64,000 bases of DNA from an uncultured Saprospiraceae bacterium (GTDB lineage Bacteria; Bacteroidota; Bacteroidia; Chitinophagales; Saprospiraceae): contig CALFWW010000072.1 of the NCBI GenBank assembly GCA_937928575.1, positions 1 through 64,000 on the forward strand, written 5' to 3'. The notes under the pieces are model-generated. The model was given only the letters and a program-made list of their open reading frames with translations. It was not told where the DNA came from and did no database searches. Position 1 is the stretch's first letter. Each line of letters starts with the position of its first letter. Positions 37,054 through 46,198 of this stretch are shown here, in pieces. The position numbers were made by a program, and so were the translations under genes.

Positions 37054-37962
37054 ATGACAACCAACCTTGACTTCATCGGTGACATCCACGGATATGCCGA
37101 CAAACTCAAACAATTACTAAAAAAATTAGGATATACAGTGCAAGGAAAAGGCTTCCAACATGATAGTCGCAAAGTAGTTTTCGTTGGTGATTTTATTGAC
37201 AGAGGCCCACATAATCCAGAGGTGGTAGAAATTGCTAGAGCGATGGTGGATGCAGAAAATGCTTATGCGGTTTGTGGCAATCACGAACATAATGCCATCT
37301 GTTTCAATACGCTTGCCAAAAATGGATATGTGCGCCCACATACTGTTAAAAATTTCAAGCAACATTCGACAACAATGCTGCAATATCATGGCAATCAAAA
37401 AGGCTATGAAGATGCGATTGCCTGGTTTAAAACCTTACCGCTCTATATTGAACACGATGCTTTTCGTGCAGTGCATGCGACTTATGATCATGCTTCGATT
37501 ACTACTTTAAAACGATTGACCAATAGTGGAATTTTGAGTGATGACCAGTATTTGGAGATGGCAAATAAAAATTCCGAGTTGTACAAAGCAGTTGAGATTA
37601 CTTGCAAAGGAAAAGAAATTGCCTTACCAGACGGACAAAGTTTTTTCGACAAAGATGGAACAGAACGATTTGATATTAGATTGAAGTGGTGGTTGGATAC
37701 GCAAAAGAATAGTATCAAAAATCTGAGTATCATTGAAGACATTGAAATTGCAGATGATCAATTTCTGGAAGTGCAATCAGATTATTATAAGGAAGATCAA
37801 AAACCTGTTTTCTTTGGACATTATTGGTTGAAAGGAGAACCTAATTTGTATCGAAATAATATCTGTTGTTTGGATTATTCAGTTGCCAAAGATGGATACA
37901 TTGTTGCTTATCGATTCAATGGTGAACAAGAATTGTCGAATGAGAATTTGGTTTTTGTTTAA
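37054..37962 (+). CDS. PPP-type metallophosphoesterase
   Basis: 302 residues with the metal-binding motifs of the calcineurin/PPP family in order: GDIHGY (about 9-14), GDFIDRGP (about 47-54), GNHEH (about 74-78) and, late, FFGHYWLKG (about 251-259). The closest functional groups are bis(5'-nucleosyl)-tetraphosphatase (ApaH/PrpE) and small protein phosphatases; the sequence alone does not decide. It is probably co-transcribed with the helicase-nuclease pair, and a terminator follows. It may remove signalling nucleotides or process nucleic-acid ends (inference). Confidence 0.85.
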   Translation: MTTNLDFIGDIHGYADKLKQLLKKLGYTVQGKGFQHDSRKVVFVGDFIDRGPHNPEVVEIARAMVDAENAYAVCGNHEHNAICFNTLAKNGYVRPHTVKNFKQHSTTMLQYHGNQKGYEDAIAWFKTLPLYIEHDAFRAVHATYDHASITTLKRLTNSGILSDDQYLEMANKNSELYKAVEITCKGKEIALPDGQSFFDKDGTERFDIRLKWWLDTQKNSIKNLSIIEDIEIADDQFLEVQSDYYKEDQKPVFFGHYWLKGEPNLYRNNICCLDYSVAKDGYIVAYRFNGEQELSNENLVFV

Positions 37963-37996
37963 CAGTTTATTTATTACTAAATGTTTAGAGACTATT

Positions 37997-38042
37997 AAAA
38001 TATCCATCAAATCAAGTATCAGTTTGGTGGATATTTTATTTC
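37997..38042 (+). terminator. Rho-independent terminator
   Basis: AAAATATCCATCAAA (37997-38011) pairs with TTTGGTGGATATTTT (38023-38037), followed by T-rich sequence. It closes the nuclease-helicase-phosphoesterase unit. Confidence 0.85.
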
Positions 38043-38148
38043 TAAAGGTTTTTCTTCAATAACAAATTCAATCTATATATTCCAAAATATTTGAAATCTT
38101 TCAATAGATATTTATGAATACACCCAAAAAATACAGCAATACTTGCAT

Positions 38149-38184
38149 GTATGTACATACTTTCATATATTCATGCTATGAAAG
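38149..38184 (+). promoter_or_regulatory. Two inverted repeats at the arsR-type gene start (operator candidates)
   Basis: GTATGTACATAC (38149-38160) is a perfect 12-bp palindrome. It is followed at once by CTTTCATA (38160-38167) mirrored by TATGAAAG (38177-38184), which covers the start codon at 38178. Dimeric ArsR-family repressors bind such sites, so autoregulation is likely (inference). Confidence 0.55.
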
Positions 38185-38501
38185 AAAAGCACGATTCAAA
38201 TATTCTTGATGACAGCTTAGTTGAAAAACTTGAACGCATCGCCTACATTCTCAAAACGGTCGCACATCCGATGCGATTGGGAATCATTCATTTATTAGAA
38301 ATTCATCCCAAATTATCAGTCACACAAATATGTGATATGCTAGGGACGGAGCAATCCTTAACCTCTCACCATTTACAAAATATGAGGTTGAAAGGGATTT
38401 TATCTGTAAAAAAGGATGGTCGAAGTAGGATGTACACGTTGAAAGAAAAAGATGTTTCCATGATCATTGAGTGTCTGGAAAATTGTCAATGTAATATGTA
38501 A
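38178..38501 (+). CDS. ArsR/SmtB-family transcriptional repressor
   Basis: 107 residues with a winged-helix fold: LKTVAHPMRLGIIHLL, ICDMLGTEQSLTSHHLQNMR (recognition helix) and KKDGRSRMYTL (wing). The ATG at 38178 is preferred over one nine codons earlier, because the upstream palindrome overlaps that segment. Cysteines at 52, 99, 103 and 105 could sense thiols or metals. Its neighbour is a persulfide dioxygenase fusion, as for BigR/SqrR-type sulfide-responsive repressors, but the cysteine spacing differs from theirs. Regulation of the downstream gene is inferred from position. Confidence 0.88.
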   Translation: MKEKHDSNILDDSLVEKLERIAYILKTVAHPMRLGIIHLLEIHPKLSVTQICDMLGTEQSLTSHHLQNMRLKGILSVKKDGRSRMYTLKEKDVSMIIECLENCQCNM

Positions 38502-38557
38502 ATTTAAAACTTTTTGGTAAATCTTCAAAAGGCTTTGATAATAACAATAATCGTACA

Positions 38558-39970
38558 ATGAAAGTAGAACAAATTTATACCGGATGTCTAGCGCAAGGTG
38601 CCTATTACATAGAGTGTAATGGTGAAGCTGCCATAATTGACCCGTTAAGAGAAACTGCGCCATATATAGAAAAGGCTAAATCAAATGGTGCAAAAATTAA
38701 ATACATTTTTGAGACTCATTTCCATGCAGATTTTGTATCCGGTCATTTAGATCTTGCCAAGAAGACTGGTGCAAGAATAGTGTATGGCCCAAATGCAGAG
38801 ACAAGCTATGAAAAGTATTTAGCCAAAGATGGGGAGGAGTTTGATTTGGGGGGTGCAACTTTTAAAGTTTTACATACACCAGGTCATACACCTGAGAGTA
38901 CCACTTATTTGTTGTTGGATGAAAAAGGAAAAGAACATGCTATTTTTTCTGGTGACACCTTATTTATTGGTGATGTAGGAAGACCTGACTTAGCTCAAAA
39001 AAAGGGAGATCTGACCAAAGAAGACTTAGCAGGATGGCTGTTTGACAGTTTACGTAACAAAATAATGCCGTTGCCAGATAATGTGATTGTTTATCCAGCT
39101 CATGGGGCAGGTTCCGCATGTGGAAAAAACATGAGTTCCGAAACTTGGGATACCTTAGGCAACCAAAAGAAGGTCAATTACGCATTACGTGCAGATATGA
39201 CTAAGGATGAATTTATAAAGGAAGTGACGGAAGGGTTGCTACCTCCACCAGATTACTTTTCCAAGAATGCAAAGCTCAATAAAATGGGCTATGAAAGTAT
39301 AGATGTTGTTATGGAAAGAGGATCTAAAGCATTATCTCCAGTAGAATTCGAAGTAGCTGCAAATGAAACAGATGCATTGATTTTGGATGTTCGAGATAAA
39401 AAAGTGTTTGTACAAGGCTTTATTCCTAATTCAATATTTATAGGATTGGATGGCACATTCGCTCCATGGGTAGGTGCTTTGATTCCTGATTTGATGCAAC
39501 CGATTTTGGTAGTCGCTCCAGAAGGCCGTGAAGAAGAAACAGTCAAACGACTAGCAAGAGTAGGGTATGACAACACCATTGGCTTTTTAAAAGGTGGCTT
39601 CGATGCTTGGCAAAAATCAAATAAAGAAGTCGATACGATTGATACCATCGATTTGGACAAATTTGTTTCAATTTATGGAGCTGACAACGAGATTAATATC
39701 TTGGATGTCAGAAAACCAGGCGAGTGGTCAAGCGAACATATTGATGGAGCACAACATTTCGCTTTGGATTATATCAATAAAAATATGAGTGAAATTGCTA
39801 AAAACAAAAGTTATTATTTGCACTGTAGAAGTGGTTTTCGATCAACAATTGCTGCCTCTATTTTAAAGGCACGAGGTTTTGAAAAATTAGTAAACGTACA
39901 TGGTGCTTATGCTGACATTTCTGCATCGGCAATACCAACTACTGATTTTGTGTGTCCGACTACATTGTGA
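38558..39970 (+). CDS. Persulfide dioxygenase-like MBL protein with two rhodanese domains
   Basis: 470 residues. The N-terminal metallo-beta-lactamase domain has THFHADFVSGH (His54, His56, Asp58, His63), HTPGHTPES and SGDTLFIGDVGRPDLA, the pattern of ETHE1-type persulfide dioxygenases. The first rhodanese domain (about 255-355) has no active-site cysteine (VVAPEGREEE). The second (about 365-465) has HCRSGFRS with the catalytic Cys. Such fusions oxidise glutathione persulfide or similar to sulfite and transfer sulfane sulfur. The gene follows an ArsR repressor by 56 bases, suggesting sulfide-responsive expression. Confidence 0.92.
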   Translation: MKVEQIYTGCLAQGAYYIECNGEAAIIDPLRETAPYIEKAKSNGAKIKYIFETHFHADFVSGHLDLAKKTGARIVYGPNAETSYEKYLAKDGEEFDLGGATFKVLHTPGHTPESTTYLLLDEKGKEHAIFSGDTLFIGDVGRPDLAQKKGDLTKEDLAGWLFDSLRNKIMPLPDNVIVYPAHGAGSACGKNMSSETWDTLGNQKKVNYALRADMTKDEFIKEVTEGLLPPPDYFSKNAKLNKMGYESIDVVMERGSKALSPVEFEVAANETDALILDVRDKKVFVQGFIPNSIFIGLDGTFAPWVGALIPDLMQPILVVAPEGREEETVKRLARVGYDNTIGFLKGGFDAWQKSNKEVDTIDTIDLDKFVSIYGADNEINILDVRKPGEWSSEHIDGAQHFALDYINKNMSEIAKNKSYYLHCRSGFRSTIAASILKARGFEKLVNVHGAYADISASAIPTTDFVCPTTL

Positions 39971-40171
39971 CCTGTGACCAGTAATCCGTATTTTATGACA
40001 CCACCTAAAACCTCCTTGGATCGAGTTTTAAAGAATAATTTTCGCGTAGCCTGTTGTATTCCAACTATGTGCTTACGTTACGTCGTTCAAAATACTGGTA
40101 ACTGACAATTACTCATGTTAAGGTAACAACACAAAAACAAAAACGAAATTTTAGAAAACTAAACCAACTCA

Positions 40172-41797
40172 ATGAAATACGGATTTGTAATCGACAACCG
40201 AAAATGTATTGGCTGCCACGCGTGCACAACTGCATGTAAATCTGAACACCAAGTTCCAGTAGGAGTCAATCGTACTTGGGTCAAGCAAGTAGAGAAAGGA
40301 GAGTTTCCAAATACCAGACGTCTATTTTCTGTAATGCGATGCAACCATTGTACCAATGCACCTTGTGTTGATATCTGTCCGGTTGAAGCACTATATTATC
40401 GTGATGATGGCATCGTTGATTTTGATAAAGACCGATGCATTGGTTGCAAATCATGTATGCAGGCCTGTCCGTACGATGCATTATATATCGATCCAGAATC
40501 ACATACTGCTGCTAAATGCAATTACTGTGCACACCGTGTTGATATTGGTTTAGAACCTGCTTGTGTCAATGTCTGTCCAGAGGAAGCTATCGTATCAGGA
40601 GATATGGATAATCCAACATCTAAAATTGCAACATTACTCGCACGACAACCTGTGAAAGCAAGAAAGACTGAAAAAGGAACAACTCCCAATCTTTTCTACA
40701 TAGATGCCGATGATGTTTCTTTAAATCCCACAGCCACAGAAAAAGCAGATGATTATTTCTGGAATAGTCAAGGATTGGGAGTAGGGCATTTTGCAAAAGA
40801 GGCTGAAAAAATGGCTTTCTCAAATGGAGATATTGTCCAAGCTGCCATGGAAATGAATAGTCCAAAAGTGTCTGTTGCCGAAGCGTCAGATAAAGGAATT
40901 GCCAAATCAATTGATGTAATGTTAGGTAAAGGACGTCGTGTCTACGATGCACCTGACAAAGGAATTTTATGGGGATGGGAAGTGTCAGCTTACGTATGGA
41001 CTAAGGCAATTGCAGCAGGTGCTTTTCTAGTTCCTTTTATTGCATGGGTTTTTGGATTCGCGGAAATCAATGCGACAAGTATGTGGAGTGGAATTGGAAT
41101 CGGTATGTTATTTCTAGCAATTACAGGTGGACTTTTAGTAATGGATTTGGATCGACCAGATCGTTTTTTAAGTGTATTATTTCGCCCTCAATGGAAGTCT
41201 TGGTTAGTAAAAGGAGGATATGCCATCACAATATATGGCGGATTACTAACATTACTCGCACTTTCAACTTGGATGGATTGGCCAATGGTCACTATGATCT
41301 CGATGTGGACTACTGCTGTGTTTGCGATTATAGTTGCAATTTACACTGCCTTTTTATTTGCACAAGCCAAAGGAAGAGATTTCTGGCAAAGTCCAACATT
41401 ATCCATACACATGTTAGTACATAGTGTCATGGCTGGTGCTGCCGTTTTTGGGATCATCTCCTTGTTTACACAGAATGCTTCCAATTGGCAATCCTATTTG
41501 AAGATAATTTTAATGGTAGGTATTGGAATTAATTTAGCGACGATGTTGATTGAGCTCACAACGACTCATCCAACCAATGATGCAAAGCGAACCGTTGACA
41601 TGATTACCAAAGGTGTCTTCAAAAATAAATTTTGGCTAGGCGCTTTGTTATTAGGGAATGTAATTCCATTTGTATTGTTGTTTTTTGTTGGTGCCAATTC
41701 GGTGGTGTTAGCGGTTGCGGGGCTTTTGATTTTGATTGGTATTTATATTACGGAGGATATTTGGGTGGAAGCTCCTCAGCGGTTGCCACTTAGTTAG
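40172..41797 (+). CDS. 4Fe-4S ferredoxin - NrfD membrane anchor fusion
   Basis: 541 residues. The N-terminal ~165 residues form a DmsB/PsrB-type four-cluster ferredoxin (CIGCHACTTAC, CNHCTNAPCVDIC, CIGCKSCMQAC, CNYC and ACVNVC). After a linker, eight or so transmembrane helices make an NrfD/PsrC quinone-binding domain (DLDRPDRFLSVLFRP). The two parts are normally separate subunits of molybdoenzymes such as polysulfide or thiosulfate reductase. No catalytic molybdopterin subunit is in the window. Placement after the persulfide dioxygenase suggests sulfur redox chemistry coupled to the quinone pool (inference). Confidence 0.85.
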   Translation: MKYGFVIDNRKCIGCHACTTACKSEHQVPVGVNRTWVKQVEKGEFPNTRRLFSVMRCNHCTNAPCVDICPVEALYYRDDGIVDFDKDRCIGCKSCMQACPYDALYIDPESHTAAKCNYCAHRVDIGLEPACVNVCPEEAIVSGDMDNPTSKIATLLARQPVKARKTEKGTTPNLFYIDADDVSLNPTATEKADDYFWNSQGLGVGHFAKEAEKMAFSNGDIVQAAMEMNSPKVSVAEASDKGIAKSIDVMLGKGRRVYDAPDKGILWGWEVSAYVWTKAIAAGAFLVPFIAWVFGFAEINATSMWSGIGIGMLFLAITGGLLVMDLDRPDRFLSVLFRPQWKSWLVKGGYAITIYGGLLTLLALSTWMDWPMVTMISMWTTAVFAIIVAIYTAFLFAQAKGRDFWQSPTLSIHMLVHSVMAGAAVFGIISLFTQNASNWQSYLKIILMVGIGINLATMLIELTTTHPTNDAKRTVDMITKGVFKNKFWLGALLLGNVIPFVLLFFVGANSVVLAVAGLLILIGIYITEDIWVEAPQRLPLS

Positions 41798-41977
41798 AGA
41801 AGTGGGCACTTGCTTGACCTATTGCAATTAGTTATTAAATCGCATAAAATGATATTTGTACTTAGTGAAGTAGTAGTAAATACAAAGCACTTGTTTCGTG
41901 AATTTTCGCACACAGATTGCAAAGATTTTCACTGAAGAGAACATATTGGGTTTCGTGCAGATGACGTTCAACCTGAT

Positions 41978-43819
41978 TCAGGCATCGTAAATCTTAAAGC
42001 GTTTTTTTATCCCCTCCCTCAAAAACAAAGCATCTACATTTGCATTCACCCGCTCATCCGTAATCAAAGGCGGCGCATGATGTCCCTTCACTCGAGCATC
42101 AATAATCAACGACCCATCACAACCCCAATGTTTATGCTTGATCCAACTCTTGACCCCGTAAACATCATGTGAAGGATTGGCGCGAGTAAACGTCGTCCAA
42201 AGAAAATTATTCAAAGTATCAGCAGCGAAAGGAGCATCATCCGTCAAGATAACCAACGGAATATTCGTCATGTCAAAACGTTCCAAGTGACTAGCAATCA
42301 CTTCCGCATCCTCTGCCGCTTTTTCTTGTGTTTCAAATTTCGGAGCAGTAATGGCCAAAACGCCTTTCTGACAAAAACTAGGTTGCGAATACCCTGTTGG
42401 TAAACTAAAATTATCAGGTAGTGTTGCCGTCAAATCGCGCAATTTATCACCACAACAAGCCATGATTACTTTAGACCCTTCATTCCAGCCTGAACCAGAA
42501 TAATCCAAAGTATCAATGGTAGTCCTGGTATGAAAATGCAAATCCCTTCTCCAATCAACTCGTTCCAAAACATGATTGAAAAAATGAGGTATATCATGAC
42601 AACTGATTTCACCATCACCAGTTGCTGCAATGATTAAAAATTTGGCCAAAGAAGTTTGACCACTACCCAAAATTCGATTCGCTTGCGTTAATATTTCTTC
42701 AGGTTTACGTTCACGGAACGGCATGTAACGTTCGCTACCGACTGCTAGTAACAATGGGTGCACACCAGCTGCATCTACGGCATTTATTTCTTTTACACCT
42801 GGAAATTCTTGTGGTGCCAACAATTTTACCAACTTAGAAATCAAGTACCCAAAATTAGAATCTTCCTGTGGTGGTCGACCAACAACGGTGAAATGCCAAA
42901 GTGGATCTTTCCGATGAAAAACCTTCTCCACCTTCATGACGGGAAAGTCATGTTGCAAACTGTAGTAACCTAAATGATCACCAAAAGGACCTTCCGGCTT
43001 CTTCTTGTTTTTTTGAATGGTCCCAACAATGCAAAAATCAGCTTCAGAAGAAATAAAGTGTTCTTGCCATTTGTGATATCGCACCCTTCTGCCACCGAGC
43101 ATACCCGCAAAAGTCCACTCTGACAATCCTTCCGGTAACGGCATAATTGCACAAAATGCATGCGAGGGAGGTCCTCCTACAAAAATCGAACAACGAAATG
43201 GTTCTTCCGATTCATTATAAGCAGTATGATGCACACCGATTCCACGATGCAATTGATAATGCAAACCAATTTCCTCATTCATCACATAATCATTTCCCGA
43301 CAGCTGAATTCGATACATTCCCATATTGGATTGCATGATATTTTTTTTCTTACCAGGAGGAAGTGTAAATACTTGTGGTAAAGTAACAAAAGCACCACCA
43401 TCATCTTTCCACGATTTGACTTGTGGTAGTTGATCAATGGTCGTCTCGTGCACACAAGGTTGTGAATACCGACTTCGTTTAGGAAGTGCATTCAAAGCTG
43501 TGAAGGGAGCAGAAAGATAACGGGTTGGATTTTTAAAGAAATTAGCAGGATCTGCTTTTAGTTCAATTACTTTCTGAACGTAAGGAATCGTTTTTCGAAA
43601 CAAAAACTCAGTCTGCTCTTTGGTTCCATAAATATTGGATACCGCTTGAAATGGACTCCCTTTTACTTTTTCAAACAAAATAGCAGGACCACCACTTTCA
43701 TGAATCCGTCGATGTATTTCTGCCATTTCCAAATCCGGATCAACTTCCGATTTGATACGCAATAAATATCCATTTTTTTCTAAATCATTGACACAAGCTC
43801 TGAGGCTTCGGTAGGCCAT
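41978..43819 (-). CDS. UbiD-family decarboxylase
   Basis: 613 residues, a prenylated-FMN-dependent (de)carboxylase. The opening MAYRSLRACVNDLEKNGYLL and the central EGPFGDHLGYYS (a UbiD signature with catalytic-type glutamate) fix the family. It is somewhat longer than E. coli UbiD (about 497). In an organism that relies on menaquinone, UbiD homologues are often tied to quinone synthesis by the futalosine route, but aromatic acid decarboxylation is also possible. No ubiX or mqn gene is in view. It is convergent with the FeS-NrfD gene. Confidence 0.9.
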   Translation of the reverse strand: MAYRSLRACVNDLEKNGYLLRIKSEVDPDLEMAEIHRRIHESGGPAILFEKVKGSPFQAVSNIYGTKEQTEFLFRKTIPYVQKVIELKADPANFFKNPTRYLSAPFTALNALPKRSRYSQPCVHETTIDQLPQVKSWKDDGGAFVTLPQVFTLPPGKKKNIMQSNMGMYRIQLSGNDYVMNEEIGLHYQLHRGIGVHHTAYNESEEPFRCSIFVGGPPSHAFCAIMPLPEGLSEWTFAGMLGGRRVRYHKWQEHFISSEADFCIVGTIQKNKKKPEGPFGDHLGYYSLQHDFPVMKVEKVFHRKDPLWHFTVVGRPPQEDSNFGYLISKLVKLLAPQEFPGVKEINAVDAAGVHPLLLAVGSERYMPFRERKPEEILTQANRILGSGQTSLAKFLIIAATGDGEISCHDIPHFFNHVLERVDWRRDLHFHTRTTIDTLDYSGSGWNEGSKVIMACCGDKLRDLTATLPDNFSLPTGYSQPSFCQKGVLAITAPKFETQEKAAEDAEVIASHLERFDMTNIPLVILTDDAPFAADTLNNFLWTTFTRANPSHDVYGVKSWIKHKHWGCDGSLIIDARVKGHHAPPLITDERVNANVDALFLREGIKKRFKIYDA

Positions 43820-43939
43820 ATTTGTTTTCTTTAGTTAGTTGTTCTAACAAATATAGTTGATAGTAGTTTAAAATTTTCATGAAGTTAATTTGAACGACGG
43901 CACTTTGAGAAAACAGTTACACTTTTTGCTTTAGCTGCA

Positions 43940-44740
43940 TTAATTTCCAAATAACGAAACAGAAATACCTGCACTCAATCCAGCCGAATTAAATGGAATA
44001 AAACTTCGAATATACTTTGAAGGTTCATCAGGATTTTGAATTTCGCTTTCATTTAAAGAATCCACATGATCAGCATAAATTTGAGATACGCTCAGAGAAG
44101 AGATTAGATCTTCACCGTTTATATTATATTCAAGAATTTCAGATTTTCGAGCACCATAGGATTGAGCATAAATATCTAGTTCAATAAAAAATTTGAAAGC
44201 TGAATTTGTTTGGAATTCTATACCTGTTGAATTAGACACACCAAATGACCAACCTCCAGAATATTCAGTAAGCCGATGGGTTGCCATAACAGTTCCATCT
44301 TGCCAAGTGGTTTCTTTATTAAATTCAATTTGATATTTTCCTATTGCAGCTATAGCACCTATAGTCGTATAAAGTTTGACTTTTTCACCTGTAATGTAAA
44401 ATTTAGCTTGTGGATTAAACCGAAGCAATTTATTTTGATATTCACGCCAAGAGGCTGTGTGAGTACTTCCTAACAAATAATTGACGCCTAGGCCTAATTC
44501 AAATTTTTCATTAACGTGATACATGGCAGTTGCAACAAATTGAGTGCCCTTTCCTAACGAATATTTTGCGATCCCAAAAGTTCTAGTACCAGGCTCACCT
44601 CCTAATAAATCTCCTTCCGAAATGGTGCCTGATGCTAATTTAAATTGATATCCGGTTTCTAACGAAAATGAGAATTTCTGTGCAATTAAGCAGTTGAAAA
44701 ATGATGAAGTAAATAAAAGAAATAGAATTGTTTTCTTCAT
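43940..44740 (-). CDS. Outer-membrane beta-barrel protein
   Basis: 266 residues. A signal peptide ends near LIAQ (residue 20). The mature protein begins FSFSLETGYQFKLASG and is strand-rich, with alternating polar and aromatic residues (GLGVNYLLGS, FFIELDIYAQSYG). It ends in SAGISVSLFGN. It fits the general outer-membrane beta-barrel families of Bacteroidota; the substrate or ligand is unknown. Single gene. Confidence 0.72.
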   Translation of the reverse strand: MKKTILFLLFTSSFFNCLIAQKFSFSLETGYQFKLASGTISEGDLLGGEPGTRTFGIAKYSLGKGTQFVATAMYHVNEKFELGLGVNYLLGSTHTASWREYQNKLLRFNPQAKFYITGEKVKLYTTIGAIAAIGKYQIEFNKETTWQDGTVMATHRLTEYSGGWSFGVSNSTGIEFQTNSAFKFFIELDIYAQSYGARKSEILEYNINGEDLISSLSVSQIYADHVDSLNESEIQNPDEPSKYIRSFIPFNSAGLSAGISVSLFGN

Positions 44741-45187
44741 AGTAATCTAATTTTTCCACAATTAAAATCGTTGAGGGGAGCAGTTATTTCCTATCTTCTT
44801 AAAAGTAGTAAAAAATACAATTATAATGTTGAAAAACTTCATTTACTTTGCGGTCTTGAAATAATGTTTTATAGGATACAACTAGATTCAGAAGATAATG
44901 ATCATTATTAGAACTCATTGAAGAAATATTTTGGATTAAAATATAGTTTGAATAAATTGAGATTATACTACTCATTCGTTATCAAATTGGTTTTGAGAAT
45001 TTAACTGAAACACACATTGTTCACTATTTAATTACTCGTTAAGCGTAGGCTGTGCCTGCGATTAATGTAATAGCGAAAATCTCTTTCGCATCGAACAAGT
45101 ATCATACTGAAGTTCAATTAAATAGCATTCAATACTTCCAATCAAAAACAGAACAAAGAAAACAAATCCATTCCCTATCTTTACACC
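44741..45187. other. Divergent intergenic region before thyA
   Basis: 447 bases. A perfect 14-bp palindrome, ATAATGATCATTAT, is at 44895-44908. Two small hairpins lie at about 45042-45061 (CGTAGGC/GCCTGCG) and 45073-45089 (GCGAAA/TTTCGC). A TATCTTTA box at 45175-45182 is very close to the thyA ATG and would imply a short or absent leader. No gene is seen. Confidence 0.45.
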
Positions 45188-45982
45188 ATGAAACAATACT
45201 TAGATCTCCTCCAACACATACTAGACAACGGAACCACAAAATCAGATCGAACCGGCACCGGAACCAAAAGCGTATTCGGTTACCAAATGAGATTCGACTT
45301 ATCAAAAGGCTTTCCATTAATCACCACAAAAAAATGTCACCTTAAATCTATCATCCATGAATTGCTCTGGTTTTTGGATGGCGACACCAATGTTAAGTAC
45401 CTTCAAGAAAACGGAGTGCGGATCTGGAATGAGTGGGCGGACGAAAATGGAGACCTTGGACCTGTCTATGGAAAACAATGGAGAAGTTGGGAAGGAGCCA
45501 ATGGAGTTGTGGTCGATCAAATTTCACAAGCAATTGAAACCATCAAAAACAATCCGGATTCTCGAAGAATCATCGTAAATGCATGGAATGTTGCTGATTT
45601 GCCTGATATGGCTTTGAGTCCTTGTCATTGTTTATTTCAATTTTATGTGGCGGATGGAAAATTAAGTTGTCAATTATATCAAAGATCTGCAGACACATTT
45701 TTAGGCGTACCTTTTAATATAGCTTCTTATGCATTGTTGACCATGATGATGGCGCAAGTATGTGATTTACAACCTGGAGTATTTGTTCACACATTTGGAG
45801 ATGTGCACCTATATACCAATCATTTAGAGCAAGCAAAACTACAATTGACAAGGACGCCAAAAGCACTCCCAACGATGCAAATCAACCCAAAAGTTGACTC
45901 CATTTTCGACTTCAAAATTGAGGATTTTCAACTGTTAAATTACGAACCTTTTCCACACATAAAAGCAACAGTATCTGTTTGA
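45188..45982 (+). CDS. thyA: Thymidylate synthase
   Basis: 264 residues, the same length as E. coli ThyA. The active-site [12 protein letters not shown] places the catalytic cysteine at residue 146. Other signatures include [64 protein letters not shown] and the C-terminal IKATVSV. It converts dUMP to dTMP with methylenetetrahydrofolate. folA, a common neighbour, is not beside it. It is a single gene before the respiratory cluster. Confidence 0.97.
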   Translation: MKQYLDLLQHILDNGTTKSDRTGTGTKSVFGYQMRFDLSKGFPLITTKKCHLKSIIHELLWFLDGDTNVKYLQENGVRIWNEWADENGDLGPVYGKQWRSWEGANGVVVDQISQAIETIKNNPDSRRIIVNAWNVADLPDMALSPCHCLFQFYVADGKLSCQLYQRSADTFLGVPFNIASYALLTMMMAQVCDLQPGVFVHTFGDVHLYTNHLEQAKLQLTRTPKALPTMQINPKVDSIFDFKIEDFQLLNYEPFPHIKATVSV

Positions 45983-46094
45983 TTTCGTAGGAGTTATGTA
46001 TATTAGATTTTAGTAATTCAATTAACCAAGAAAAATGTTCCACTACCGTCCTTATTTAGACGAAATCTAAATAAATATGAGTGCCTATATTATA

Positions 46095-46125
46095 TTGGTT
46101 TAATTGGTACTGATTTGTACTTTTG
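46095..46125 (+). promoter_or_regulatory. Bacteroidota-type promoter of the ACIII-oxidase cluster
   Basis: TTGG at 46095-46098 and TACTTTTG at 46118-46125 are spaced by 19 bases, fitting the -33/-7 (TTTG / TAnnTTTG) consensus of Bacteroidota. Transcription would start near 46131. That supports the actA ATG at 46199 and rules out an upstream start at 46115. It is the likely main promoter for the 17-kb cluster. Confidence 0.6.
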
Positions 46126-46198
46126 CGCTGACAAAATCATGACACAACATAAGTGTCTGATTTTAGCGGAATTATACGATATACCAAAAAATTATCTG

